Shown: piece by piece, positions 17,588-26,500 of the stretch
Layout: every line of letters begins with the position of its first letter
Numbering within the stretch: position 1 is the first letter of the stretch
Assembly: GCA_020851035.1 (NCBI GenBank)
Contig: JADZDM010000005.1
Span: forward strand, 496,001-560,000
Length of the DNA: 64,000 nucleotides
Direction: 5' to 3'
DNA from: Gemmatimonadaceae bacterium
GTDB lineage: Bacteria; Gemmatimonadota; Gemmatimonadetes; Gemmatimonadales; Gemmatimonadaceae
The notes under the pieces: generated by a model
The model's input: only the letters and a program-made list of their open reading frames with translations
What the model was told of the DNA's origin: nothing
Database searches by the model: none
Program-made: the position numbers and the translations under genes

Positions 17588-18193
17588 ATGTTCGATCACC
17601 TGCTCCGCGGCCTGAAGGACCGCCTGCTGGCGCCGCTGGCCACCCTGTTGCGCGGTGTGCCGCCGAACCTGTTGTCTGTGCTGGCGCTGGTGGTGGGGTT
17701 GGCGGCGGCCTGGGCGGCGTTGCGTGCGGCGTGGGGTGCCGGCCTGGTGCTCTGGCTGGTGAACCGCGTGTTGGACGGACTGGACGGCACCGTGGCCCGG
17801 CTGGCGGGCCGGCAGACCGACTTCGGCGGCTACGTCGACATCATGCTGGACTTCGTGGTCTACGCCGCCGTGCCGCTGGGACTGGCCCTCGGCGCCGGCG
17901 GCGGTGACGTGCTGCTGGCCGCGGCGGTGCTGGAGGCGGCCTTCTTCGTGAACGCAGCGAGCTGGATGTACCTCTCGGCCGTGCTGGAGAAGCGCGCATC
18001 CGGTGCGGCGTCCACCGGCGAACTCACCACGGTGACCATGCCGCCGGCCCTCGTGGCCGGGTTCGAAACCGTGGTGTTCTTCGCGCTGTTCTTCCTGATG
18101 CCCCACCGGCTGGTGCTCCTGTTCGGCCTCATGGCCGGCCTGGTGGGCGTGAACATCGTCCAGCGGCTCCTCTGGGCGCGCCGGGTGTTGTAG
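17588..18193 (+). CDS. CDP-alcohol phosphatidyltransferase family membrane protein (YnjF-like)
   Basis: The 201-residue membrane protein contains the CDP-alcohol phosphotransferase signature D-G-x2-A-R-x8-G-x3-D-x3-D: DGTVARLAGRQTDFGGYVDIMLD (about residues 63-85). All metal and CDP-binding aspartates are present. It has several hydrophobic helices. Position right after the ATPase gene (3 bases) mirrors ynjF in E. coli. Which alcohol it uses and why it travels with a transporter are unknown. Confidence 0.88.
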   Translation: MFDHLLRGLKDRLLAPLATLLRGVPPNLLSVLALVVGLAAAWAALRAAWGAGLVLWLVNRVLDGLDGTVARLAGRQTDFGGYVDIMLDFVVYAAVPLGLALGAGGGDVLLAAAVLEAAFFVNAASWMYLSAVLEKRASGAASTGELTTVTMPPALVAGFETVVFFALFFLMPHRLVLLFGLMAGLVGVNIVQRLLWARRVL

Positions 18194-18198
18194 CCTTG

Positions 18199-18226
18199 GG
18201 ACCGCGTGGCGGTTGCCGCACGGTCC
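18199..18226 (+). terminator. Hairpin between the transport unit and msrP
   Basis: A 12-base stem, with one A/C mismatch and one G/T wobble, pairs 18199-18210 with 18215-18226 across a 4-base loop, just 5 bases after the phosphatidyltransferase stop. There is no T-tract, so it may be an inefficient terminator, pause site or mRNA 3' stabiliser. Its position argues that msrP starts downstream at 18257, not at 18206. Confidence 0.45.
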
Positions 18227-18256
18227 GGTCATGAATCCCTCGTCACGTCGCCTCTC

Positions 18257-19186
18257 ATGCTGATCCGCCGCAACCGCATCGACCCGCCATCGTCCGAGAT
18301 CACGCCGGAAGCCGATTATCTCGATCGCCGGGCCTTCCTCGGGATGGTGGGCGGGATGGGCGCCATCACGGCCACCGGTGCGCTGACCGAGGCGGTGCTC
18401 GGCGCGTTCAATCCTGCCGGTGCGCAGCAGGGGGAGGCGGTGACCGACGAGGACAAGGTCACCAGCTACAACAACTACTACGAGTTCGGGACCGACAAGG
18501 AGGATCCGAAGGCGAACTCGCAGCAGTTCCGTGCCCGTCCGTGGTCGGTGAAGATCGAGGGGATGGCGCGGAAGACCGGCGACATGCCGCTCGACAGCTT
18601 CCTCGCGCCAAGCCGCGTGGAGGATCGCACCTATCGCTTCCGCTGCGTGGAGGCGTGGAGCGCGGTGATCCCGTGGCGCGGCATCCCGCTGGCCGACGTG
18701 ATCCGCCGCGCCGAGCCACTGCCGTCGGCGCGGTACGTGGAGATGACGACGCTGTACGATCCCGCGCGGATGCCCGGGCAGCGGCGCGCCACCATCGCGT
18801 GGCCGTACCTCGAGGGGTTGCGGCTGGACGAGGCGATGCACCCGCTGGCATTCCTGGCCACGGGGATGTACGGCAAGACGCTGCCGAACCAGAACGGTGC
18901 CCCGCTGCGGCTGGTGGTGCCGTGGAAGTACGGCTTCAAGAACATCAAGGCGATCGTGAAGCTGAAGTTCACCGACGTGCAGCCCACCAGCACCTGGATG
19001 CGTGCGGCGTCGGACGAGTATGGCTTCTACGCCAACGTGAACCCGACGGTGGATCACCCGCGCTGGAGCCAGGCGCGCGAGCGGAAGCTCGGCGACATCC
19101 TCCGCCGTCCGACGCTGATGTTCAACGGCTATGCGGAGCAGGTGGCGTCGCTGTACAGCGGGATGGACCTCCGTCGCAATTTCTGA
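18257..19186 (+). CDS. msrP: Periplasmic methionine-sulfoxide reductase, molybdenum catalytic subunit
   Basis: The 309-residue MsrP (YedY) homologue repairs oxidised methionine in periplasmic proteins using a molybdopterin cofactor. A twin-arginine-type leader is visible (LDRRAFLGMVGG, residues 26-37), fitting Tat export. The molybdenum-ligating cysteine lies in YRFRCVEAWSAVIPW, and downstream are LPNQNGAPLRLVVPWKYGFK and a C-terminal NGYAEQVASLYSGM. ATG 18257 was chosen because the upstream hairpin lies at 18199-18226 and the family starts near this residue. msrQ follows 10 bases on. Confidence 0.93.
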   Translation: MLIRRNRIDPPSSEITPEADYLDRRAFLGMVGGMGAITATGALTEAVLGAFNPAGAQQGEAVTDEDKVTSYNNYYEFGTDKEDPKANSQQFRARPWSVKIEGMARKTGDMPLDSFLAPSRVEDRTYRFRCVEAWSAVIPWRGIPLADVIRRAEPLPSARYVEMTTLYDPARMPGQRRATIAWPYLEGLRLDEAMHPLAFLATGMYGKTLPNQNGAPLRLVVPWKYGFKNIKAIVKLKFTDVQPTSTWMRAASDEYGFYANVNPTVDHPRWSQARERKLGDILRRPTLMFNGYAEQVASLYSGMDLRRNF

Positions 19187-19196
19187 GCGTGCGGGC

Positions 19197-19847
19197 GTGA
19201 GCACCGGCGGCGGGGCCGTTCCGCGCGCGCGGCCGCGCGGGCCGCGCGTGGCGCGCGCACTCAAGCCGCTGGTGTTCCTGGTGCTGCTGTCACCGGCCCT
19301 CTGGCTCACGTACGCGCTGCTCACCGACCGTCTCGAGGGCGACGTGGTGAAGCTCCTCGAGGTCGGCACCGGCACGGTGGCGCTGCGCTGCCTGGCGGCA
19401 ACGCTCGCCATCACGCCGCTGCGGCAGCTCACCGGCTGGGCGTGGCTGTCGACCTACCGCCGCATGCTGGGGCTCTTCGTGTTCTTCTACGCGACGGTGC
19501 ACATGGCGGTGTACTTCGGCCTGGACCTGGAGCTGCGGTTCGCCGAGATATGGACGAGCATCGTGAAGCGGCCGTACATCACGGTGGGGATGGTGAGCTG
19601 GCTGATTCTGGTGCCGCTGGCGATCACCTCGCCGGCCGCGGTCTCGAAGTGGATGGGTGGCGTGCCGTGGCGGCGGCTGCATCGCCTCACGTACGTCGTG
19701 GCCGTGACCGCCACCACGCACTACCTGTGGGCGGTGAAGAAGGACACGCTGTGGCCGGTGCTGTATTTCGTGCTCTTCGGCGCCCTGCTGGGCTTCCGGG
19801 TGGTGCGGGCGCGCCAGCGTGTCGCGAGGCCGGCTCCCGCATCCTGA
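19197..19847 (+). CDS. msrQ: MsrQ, haem membrane subunit of MsrPQ
   Basis: The 216-residue integral membrane protein has about six hydrophobic helices. Conserved haem-ligand histidine regions appear as FVFFYATVHMAVYF (histidine in helix 3), WRRLHRLTYVVAV and TTHYLWAVK. It passes electrons from the quinone pool or a flavin reductase to MsrP. GTG 19197 lies 10 bases after the msrP stop; an earlier in-frame ATG would overlap msrP. Confidence 0.9.
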   Translation: MSTGGGAVPRARPRGPRVARALKPLVFLVLLSPALWLTYALLTDRLEGDVVKLLEVGTGTVALRCLAATLAITPLRQLTGWAWLSTYRRMLGLFVFFYATVHMAVYFGLDLELRFAEIWTSIVKRPYITVGMVSWLILVPLAITSPAAVSKWMGGVPWRRLHRLTYVVAVTATTHYLWAVKKDTLWPVLYFVLFGALLGFRVVRARQRVARPAPAS

Positions 19848-20215
19848 GGCGGGCTGGGCGGCAGCGGTGCTGCGTCCGCGCACGGAATCGGTGTGGCGTG
19901 TGCACGGCACCACGCGCGCACGCCACAGACGCTCCAGCCCGCTATCAAACGACATTCTCATCCGTTGAGAGTGAGACGTTCCGCCGGAACGGGCGTTTCT
20001 CCTGCTGTGCGGCAGCCGGGGCTCGCGTCGCGCCGACGCGGCGCGCGGCCGGGCCTGCCAGCAGCGCGCGGGGCACGGGTGATGCGTGCGTCAATGCGCC
20101 GCGCCCCGGGTGTGGACGCGCGACGTTACGGCAGTGGTCGGTGGCGGGAAGGCGTCCTCCGGACGAATTCGCCGCGACCGTTGGTTCGGCGGTCCCGTGA
20201 ACGAGGATGGCGCGA
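19848..20215. other. Gap between msrQ and the regulator gene
   Basis: No credible gene is seen in about 370 bases. It holds the hairpin at 19892-19927 (listed separately), a small TCTCA/TGAGA inverted repeat near 19956-19971, and the near-perfect palindrome GTTCCGCCGGAAC at 19978-19990, which could be an operator. No sigma-70-like -35/-10 pair stands out. Confidence 0.5.
19892..19927 (+). terminator. Hairpin after msrQ
   Basis: A 12-base stem with one G/T wobble pairs 19892-19903 with 19916-19927 across a 12-base loop, 44 bases after the msrQ stop. No T-tract follows. It is a plausible end point of the msrPQ transcript and isolates the eCIS regulator. Confidence 0.4.
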
Positions 20216-20947
20216 ATGCCCGAGGAGCGCGTGGAGTCGCACGAGGCGGCGGGACCGCAGACCCTCTCCGCGACCAGCGTGGTGCTGGTGGTGGGAGTGC
20301 GCCTGTATCGCGAGGGGCTGGCGGTGGAACTGGGCCGCGATCCACGCCTGGACGTGGTGGGACAGTGCGGCACGCCGGCCGAGGCGCTGGCCATCGTCGG
20401 TGCGACCCCGCCGGACGTGATCCTGGTGGACATCCGCACGCCACAGGCGTTCACGCTCCTGCGGCTGCTGCGTGAGCAATCCGCGCCGGTGCGCGTGGTC
20501 GCCTTCGCGGTGGCCGAGGACGAGGACGACATCGAGCGGTGCGCCGAGGCGGGTGTGGCGGGGTTCGTGACACAGGATGTCTCGATCGACGACATCGCGA
20601 ACGCCGTGATCGCCGCCCGCTGCGGGGAACTGAACTGCTCCCCGCGCAGCGCCGCGCTGCTGCTGCGGCGACTCGCAACGCTGGCGTCGAGGGTGTCGGC
20701 GTCGCGCGCCCCGGGGGATGTGCTGTCGCAGCTCACGGCGCGTGAGCGCGAGATCCTCGCGTTGCTGGCGACGGGGTGCTCGAACAAGGCTATCGCCGGC
20801 GAGCTGCACATCGAGACGACGACCGTCAAGAACCACGTGCACCGGATCCTCGAGAAGATCGGTGCGCGCACCCGCATCGAGGCCGCGGCCCGCGTGCGCG
20901 GGATGGAGCGGCTGCCGCACCTGAACCGGCGGGTGAGCGACCGGTAG
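20216..20947 (+). CDS. NarL/LuxR-type response regulator with atypical receiver
   Basis: The product has about 243 residues. The N-terminal receiver-like domain runs from SVVLVVGVRLYREGLAVELG through DVILVDIRTPQ (possible phospho-acceptor aspartate) to GVAGFVTQDVSIDDIANAV. The C-terminal LuxR helix-turn-helix is canonical: LTAREREILALLATGCSNKAIAGELHIETTTVKNHVHRILEKIGARTR. The acidic pair that normally binds Mg2+ at the end of beta-1 (DD or DE) reads VG here, so phosphorylation may be weak or absent. ATG 20216 has a GAGG nine bases upstream; ATG 20207 is also possible. It is the nearest DNA-binding regulator upstream of the eCIS genes and the best candidate to control them, although a hairpin terminator separates the two units. 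Confidence 0.88.
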   Translation: MPEERVESHEAAGPQTLSATSVVLVVGVRLYREGLAVELGRDPRLDVVGQCGTPAEALAIVGATPPDVILVDIRTPQAFTLLRLLREQSAPVRVVAFAVAEDEDDIERCAEAGVAGFVTQDVSIDDIANAVIAARCGELNCSPRSAALLLRRLATLASRVSASRAPGDVLSQLTAREREILALLATGCSNKAIAGELHIETTTVKNHVHRILEKIGARTRIEAAARVRGMERLPHLNRRVSDR

Positions 20948-20972
20948 CGAAGGACGACGCAGCAGCGCTTCC

Positions 20973-21002
20973 ACGGCGGCGGACCCCCGGGTCCGCCGCC
21001 GT
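20973..21002 (+). terminator. Strong GC-rich hairpin after the regulator gene
   Basis: A perfect 13-base stem pairs 20973-20985 (ACGGCGGCGGACC) with 20990-21002 across a 4-base loop, 25 bases after the stop. It is followed by TTCGTTG, a weak T-tract. This should end the regulator transcript, so the eCIS genes probably start from a promoter in 21003-21172. Confidence 0.7.
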
Positions 21003-21172
21003 TTCGTTGCGCCATGCGTCCGGAGGTACAGTCCCGGATCCGGATCCGATGGTCCGGGTCGCGGACCGGGGTCGCGCTCCCGGATCGCGGTGGGCCCGAA
21101 ATGGGATCGTGCGCTTCATGGGCAGGCGCCGCGGGCACGGGCAGTGTGTGGCATGTCCATCACCTGCCGCTC

Positions 21173-21574
21173 GTGACACGGAAACGGATCGCCATGGTTG
21201 CGCTCCCCGCACTCATGGAAGACCTCGTCCGCCGCGCCTGCGCGTCCGATGCCTCGGTGGAGGTCATCGAGCCGTCGGTGGCCACGGTGGACGAGTTCCT
21301 GCGGCAGCCGGCCCTGTGCGACGTGGACGTGATCATCACCGCCGGCACCCGCGCCGCGGCGCGCCGGACGCCGCGTGCGCTCCTGCTGGGCCGGCCCACG
21401 GCCCGCGTGCTGCTGATCGAGCAGGACGCGGGCGAAGGGGTGCTCGTCGAGCTGCGCCCGGCGCGCACCACACTCGGCTTGGTGAGCCCGCCGGAACTGC
21501 TCCGGGCCATCGCCGGTGACGAGGCGCACCGCAGTGCGTGGCGCGCGCTCGATGCGTCCCAGGCGGCGGGCTGA
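21173..21574 (+). CDS. Orphan pseudo-receiver-like protein
   Basis: The product is 133 residues from GTG 21173. The secondary-structure rhythm resembles a CheY-like receiver: beta-1 RIAMVALPALMEDLVRRA, a middle strand CDVDVIITAG, then TARVLLIEQDAGEGVLVELRPARTTLGLVSPPELLRAI. The phospho-acceptor aspartate position is replaced (VIITAG) and there is no output domain, so it could only signal by protein contact. No family is firmly recognised. It ends one base before the DUF4255 gene start, placing it at the head of the eCIS operon. A longer N-terminus from 21014 is open but looks non-conserved. Confidence 0.6.
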   Translation: MTRKRIAMVALPALMEDLVRRACASDASVEVIEPSVATVDEFLRQPALCDVDVIITAGTRAAARRTPRALLLGRPTARVLLIEQDAGEGVLVELRPARTTLGLVSPPELLRAIAGDEAHRSAWRALDASQAAG

Positions 21575-21575
21575 G

Positions 21576-22208
21576 ATGCACACCGCGCTCCGGGCCACCA
21601 GCCGCACGCTGCAGGCGTACTTCCAGCGCGGCATCAACGCCGATCCGGACCTGCAGCTGCTCTTCGACGCGCTGCTGGGCGGCACCATGACCATCTCGCT
21701 CAACACGCCGCAGGAGATGCGGACGCACAACCTGCAGGGTCTCTCGCTCTGGCTCTATCGCGTGGAGCGCGACGACCAGCGCCTGAACGCCCCGCCCACG
21801 CGGCCCACGCCGGGCCAGCTCCTGCGCGCGCCGCTGCCGATGCGGCTGCACTACCTCGTCACGCCCTTCGTCGCCATCGACCCGGCCAACCCGCAGTCGA
21901 GCCCCGCCCGCGAGCAGGAGCTGCTGGGCAAGGTGCTGCAGCTCGTCCACCAGGCACCGATCATCCGCGGCGCCGACCTGGCCGACACGCTCACCGGTGG
22001 CGAAGGCCAGCTCGCGGTGCGCCTCGAGACCCTCTCGCTGGAGGAGATCACGCGGGTCTGGGCGGCGCTGCAGGCACCCTACCAACTCTCGGCGTCGTTC
22101 GAGGTGACCCTCGCGCTGATCATGCCGCAGTCCGAGCCGGTGCTGGCGTCGCCGGTGCAGGTGGTGCAGACGGAGTACGTGGTGATGGTCGGGGCCAACG
22201 CACCGTGA
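21576..22208 (+). CDS. eCIS tail terminator/cap protein (DUF4255, Afp16/Pvc16-like)
   Basis: The 210-residue protein has the DUF4255 (Pvc16 N-terminal) pattern: LRATSRTLQAYFQRGI at the N-terminus, LSLWLYRVERDDQRLNAPP, LPMRLHYLVTPF, EQELLGKVLQLVHQAPII, then ITRVWAALQAPYQLSASFEVTLALI near the end. In antifeeding prophage and PVC particles this protein caps the distal end of tube and sheath and sets particle termination. In those loci the gene is last; here it opens the structural operon. Its stop overlaps the next GTG by 4 bases. Confidence 0.9.
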   Translation: MHTALRATSRTLQAYFQRGINADPDLQLLFDALLGGTMTISLNTPQEMRTHNLQGLSLWLYRVERDDQRLNAPPTRPTPGQLLRAPLPMRLHYLVTPFVAIDPANPQSSPAREQELLGKVLQLVHQAPIIRGADLADTLTGGEGQLAVRLETLSLEEITRVWAALQAPYQLSASFEVTLALIMPQSEPVLASPVQVVQTEYVVMVGANAP

Positions 22209-23404
22209 GCGCCGAGACCCGCTACAGCGTCACGGTCGGCGGCCGCGTGCAGCTCGTCGCGCCGGATGACCCGATTCCCGGCGGGATGCGCACCGGGGCG
22301 CTGGTGCGCGCCAGGCTGCTGGACGAGCTGACGCTGCAGCCGGTCACGGCACCGGTGGTGATCACGCCCTTCGGCGCCGCGTTCGACTCGCCGCAGGCCC
22401 GTGCGTCGGTGAACCCGCGCGCCGCCACGGGCGGACTGGTGGGCCTCGTCGGCACGGCGTCACGCGCCTTCCCGTCACTCGACGTGGTGGCCTACGACGT
22501 CGGCCTGCGCGTCGCGACCGACGGCTACCTGCCGGTGGCCGTCTCGCAGCCGCTCGGCCCGCAGCCGCTCTTCCCGCAGCAGTTCACCGCCGCGGTGCTG
22601 CCCGACCTGCTGCTGCACCGGGCACCGGTGATCCTCACCGGCCGCACGGTGCTGCAGGGCATCGGCACCACGACCGCCCTGCCCGGCGCCGTGGTGCAGG
22701 TGACGGGGCTCTGGCGCGTGGCGCCGACGGTGGTGCTGGCGCCGCCCGCATCGCCGCCGGACCTGGTTGCCATCCACCCGCCGCTCTACGCGGTGGCACC
22801 CGCCGCCACGACGGTGATCCGCATGGTCACGCCGGCGCCGGATCTCGCGAACCCCAAGCGCCTGGTGCGCGCGGTGGCAGCGGGTGCGCGCGAGGTGGTG
22901 CTCTCGAACCGGGTGGCGATCGCCGCCGGCCAGGTGCTCGAGGTGAACGCCGCCGACGTCACGCGCGCGGAGTCGGTTGTGGTCGCGTCAGTGGTGGGAG
23001 CGGTGTCGCCGGCGGGTGAGGCGGTGGTCACGCTCGAACATCCGCTGGCGAACGGCCATCCCGCAGGCGCCGTCGCGCGCCGCGTCGACCTGCTTGCCCC
23101 GGGCCCGAACGAGACGCTGGCCATGGATGCGATCGGTGGCGACGTGACGCTGCTCGTCACCACCGCCGCGGCGTTCGCGGCCGGCACCGTGGAGATCACG
23201 GCGGGCGCCGGCGTGCCGCAATACCACCGGGTGTCGCGCTACGCCGTCACCAGCGACGCGGACGGCTACTGGGCGCTGCCGCCGCTCTCGCGGGTGGCGG
23301 TGGTGGAAGTCCGGGCCACGCACGGCGCGCATCCCACCGTCACGCGCCTCGTCGCGCCGGAATACCCGCGGCGCGAGCAACGCGCCGACTTCGTGTTCAG
23401 CTAG
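22205..23404 (+). CDS. eCIS-associated beta-rich repeat protein, possible sheath decoration
   Basis: The protein is 399 residues, with no family firmly recognised. Residues about 225-300 (VLSNRVAIAAGQVLEVN...VVASVV...VTLEHPLANGHPAGAVA) match the repeating module inserted in the large sheath encoded next (pattern AAGxxLxxG...VxLxxPLxxAHxxG). The last 70 residues (RYAVTSDADGYWALPPLSRVAVVEVRA) look like a carboxypeptidase-regulatory/transthyretin-like beta-sandwich. No signal peptide or membrane helix is present. Co-translation with the cap gene (4-base overlap) suggests a structural role; decoration or accessory role on the sheath is inference. Confidence 0.7.
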   Translation: MSAETRYSVTVGGRVQLVAPDDPIPGGMRTGALVRARLLDELTLQPVTAPVVITPFGAAFDSPQARASVNPRAATGGLVGLVGTASRAFPSLDVVAYDVGLRVATDGYLPVAVSQPLGPQPLFPQQFTAAVLPDLLLHRAPVILTGRTVLQGIGTTTALPGAVVQVTGLWRVAPTVVLAPPASPPDLVAIHPPLYAVAPAATTVIRMVTPAPDLANPKRLVRAVAAGAREVVLSNRVAIAAGQVLEVNAADVTRAESVVVASVVGAVSPAGEAVVTLEHPLANGHPAGAVARRVDLLAPGPNETLAMDAIGGDVTLLVTTAAAFAAGTVEITAGAGVPQYHRVSRYAVTSDADGYWALPPLSRVAVVEVRATHGAHPTVTRLVAPEYPRREQRADFVFS

Positions 23405-23502
23405 CCCGCACCACCCGCACCGCCCACGCACGACCCGCACGCGCCGTTGCACACATCGCCGCCAGTCTCCCGCAAGGCCGCACGATCTTCAGGAGGAGTG
23501 AG

Positions 23503-26500
23503 ATGCCCGAGTACCTGTCGCCCGCTGTCTACGTCGAGGAAGTCGACACGGGATCGAAGCCGATCGAAGGCGTGAGCACGAGCACCGCCGGCATGGTCGG
23601 GGTGACCGAACGCGGGCCGGTGAACGTGCCGATCCTGGTCACCAGCATGGGAGAGTTCACGCGCTGGTTCGGGGAACCGCTCGGCGACGTGGAGTTCCGC
23701 AACGCGAACGGCTTCCACTGCTACCTGCCGCACGCGGTGCAGGGCTTCTTCACCAACGGCGGCAAGCGGGTGTACGTCACGCGGGTGCTGCGCGACGATG
23801 CGCGTGCCTCGGTGGCGGCGCTCTTCGACCGTGGCGGACCCGCCTCGGTGGCCTCGCGGCTCCTGCGCTCGACGCGGGCCGGCACGGGCACGCTGGTCAA
23901 CCAGCCGCTGGTGTCGATCCTGGCGCCGGCCGCCCTGGCCGCGGGTGACGCGATCCGCATCGGCAACGGCAGCCAGAGCGAGTACCGCACGCTGGCGGCG
24001 AATCCGGTGGCGAGCACGCATGTCGCGCTCTCGTTCCCGCTGGCGCATGCCCACGACGCGGGGACGCCGATCACCGACGTCGCGCGCCTGCTGCTGGCAC
24101 CGTTCACCGCTCCCTGCACCCTGGCGGCGGCGACGCCGGCCGGCACGGCGACGGTCACGCTCACGGAGGGTGTGGCGGGTGAGGCGGCGTTCCTGGCCGC
24201 CGGCCAGGTCCTCGAGTTCGGTGCTGCGGCCGACGCCGAGCACCGGCGCATCGAGCGGCTGAGTGGCGCGGGCGCCTCACGCACCGTGGTGCTGGATGCG
24301 CCGCTGGTGCTGGCCCATGCCGCGGCGACAGCGGTGACACCGCTGAACGTGGCCGGCGGTGCGGCGACGACGCTGCTGGCGGCCGCCAATGCCCGGGACA
24401 GCGTGATCTTCGGCGATGCGATCGGCGCCGACTTCACGCTCACCGCCAACCTGGTGGTGTTCGAGGCGGGCACGGCCCAGGTGGAGGTGCGGCGGATCGC
24501 CGACCTGCACCAGCTCGCGCTGCTGCGCAGCACGTACGACGCGTACCCGCGCGGCTCGACGGTCTCCGAGGTCACCGTCACCGACGACCGGCGCACGCTC
24601 ACCGCCGCCTCGGTGGTGGACACGATCACGATCGACGATGTCGCCGGCCTGGAGCCGGGGCAGCGCCTGCGCGTGGATCCCGGCGGGGCGCCGGAGGTGC
24701 GGACGATCCGTTCCGTCGACACCACCGCGCTGACCGTGACCTTCACGGTGGCGTTGGCGGGCCCGCACGGGGCGGGCCAGTTCGTGGAGGTGCTGCCGAC
24801 CACGCTCACCGCAGCGACGGCGGTGGCCGACGTGAGCATCCCGCTGGCGTCGCGGCTGGGGCTCGGCGTCGGCGACGTGCTGCGCATCGGCGTGGCGCCT
24901 GACGCGGAGTTCGCGACGGTCGCCGCCCTCACCGGCGACCCGGCTGCGCCGCCGAATGCGGGGGCCATCGTGCTGGCGGGCCCGCTGGCGATCGCCCACG
25001 CGAATGGTGCCACGGTGCAGCGGGTCCGGGTCGGTCCCGCGGCGGTGGTGCGCCAACCGGCCTCGCTGGTGCTGGACGCGGCCGCCGACAGCGACGTGCT
25101 GGTGGTGAGCGAGAACTTCGGCTTCGCACTCGGCGACATGGTCGAGGTGACGACACCGTCGGGGCTCCGCTGGCTGCACGCGCTGTCGGCGGCGGCGGCG
25201 GCAGTGGTGCCGATGGAGGTGGAGCTGGATGCGCCGCTCGATCGCAGCCATGAGCTGGGGGCCGAGATCGCGCAGCGGACGGCGATGATCGGCATCTCGG
25301 CGATCGATGCGGGGCGCTGGGGTGACCGCCTGCGGATCTCGGTGGAGGACGAGGCGAACGGCCTCGTGTCGGGTGCGACGCTGGCGATCGTGAACAGCCC
25401 GACCGACATCCGGCTCTCGTCGCCGACCGGCGTGGAGCCGGGCACGGTGCTGGAGCTGATCGCGCCGGCGGGGGACGACACGGTGATCGGCGGGTTGCTG
25501 AAGGTGGCCGCCATCAACCGCTCCAACAACCGCATCACGCTGGCCGCGCCACTGAGTGCCGCGCAGAACACGGCGTACACCAATGCGCTCGGGCTGGGCC
25601 AGCAGCTGCGGGTGCGGTCGCGCGAGTTCCGGCTCTCGGTGCTGCTGATGCGGCGCCCCGACCCGATGGTGCCGTCGCGCGACGACTCGGCGGTGGACCG
25701 CGAGGTGTTCGCGAACCTCTCGATGGACCCGCGGCACTCGCGCTACTTCCTGTCGCTGATCGGTGACGTCGCTGGTGTGCCGCGGTTGAGCGACGGGCGT
25801 CCCGACGGCGGCTCGTGGTACGTGCGTGCCGAGGACCTGGCGGCGAACGCGGCGGCGCGCGAGGCGGTGCGCCTGGGCCCCGAGACGCTGGTGGACCGGT
25901 TGCCGAGCGGCATGCCCCGTGCGGCGCGCCACGCGCTGGCCGGCGGTGACGACTCGCTCGCGCTGCTGGACGACACGGTCTACATCGGCGTCGACGCCGT
26001 CGATCCCGGTGACCGGACCGGCTTGCAGGCGCTCAAGAACATCGAGGAAGTGAGCATCGTCGCGATTCCCGGCCGCACCGCCACCGCGCTGCAGGGGGCG
26101 CTGATCTCGCACTGCGAGGAGATGCGCTTCCGCTTCGCCGTGCTGGACTCGCAGCGGGCGCCGCTGGATGCGATCGCCGACGTGCGGGCGCAGCGCCAGC
26201 AGTTCGACACGAAGTACGCGGCGCTCTACTACCCGTGGCTGCTCATCCCGCAGCCCTTCCCGACCGTGCCCGGGCCGACGCTGCCGTACATGGTGCCGCC
26301 GGCCGGCCACATGGTGGGCGTGTACGCGCGCACCGACATCGAGCGCGGCGTGCACAAGGCGCCGGCGAACGAGGTGGTGCGCGGCATCGTGGGGCTGCAG
26401 CGCAGCCTGAGCAAGGGCGAGCACGACATCCTGAACCCGTACCCGGTGAACATCAACGTCATCCGCGACTTCCGCAGCAACAGCCGCGGGATCCGGGCAT

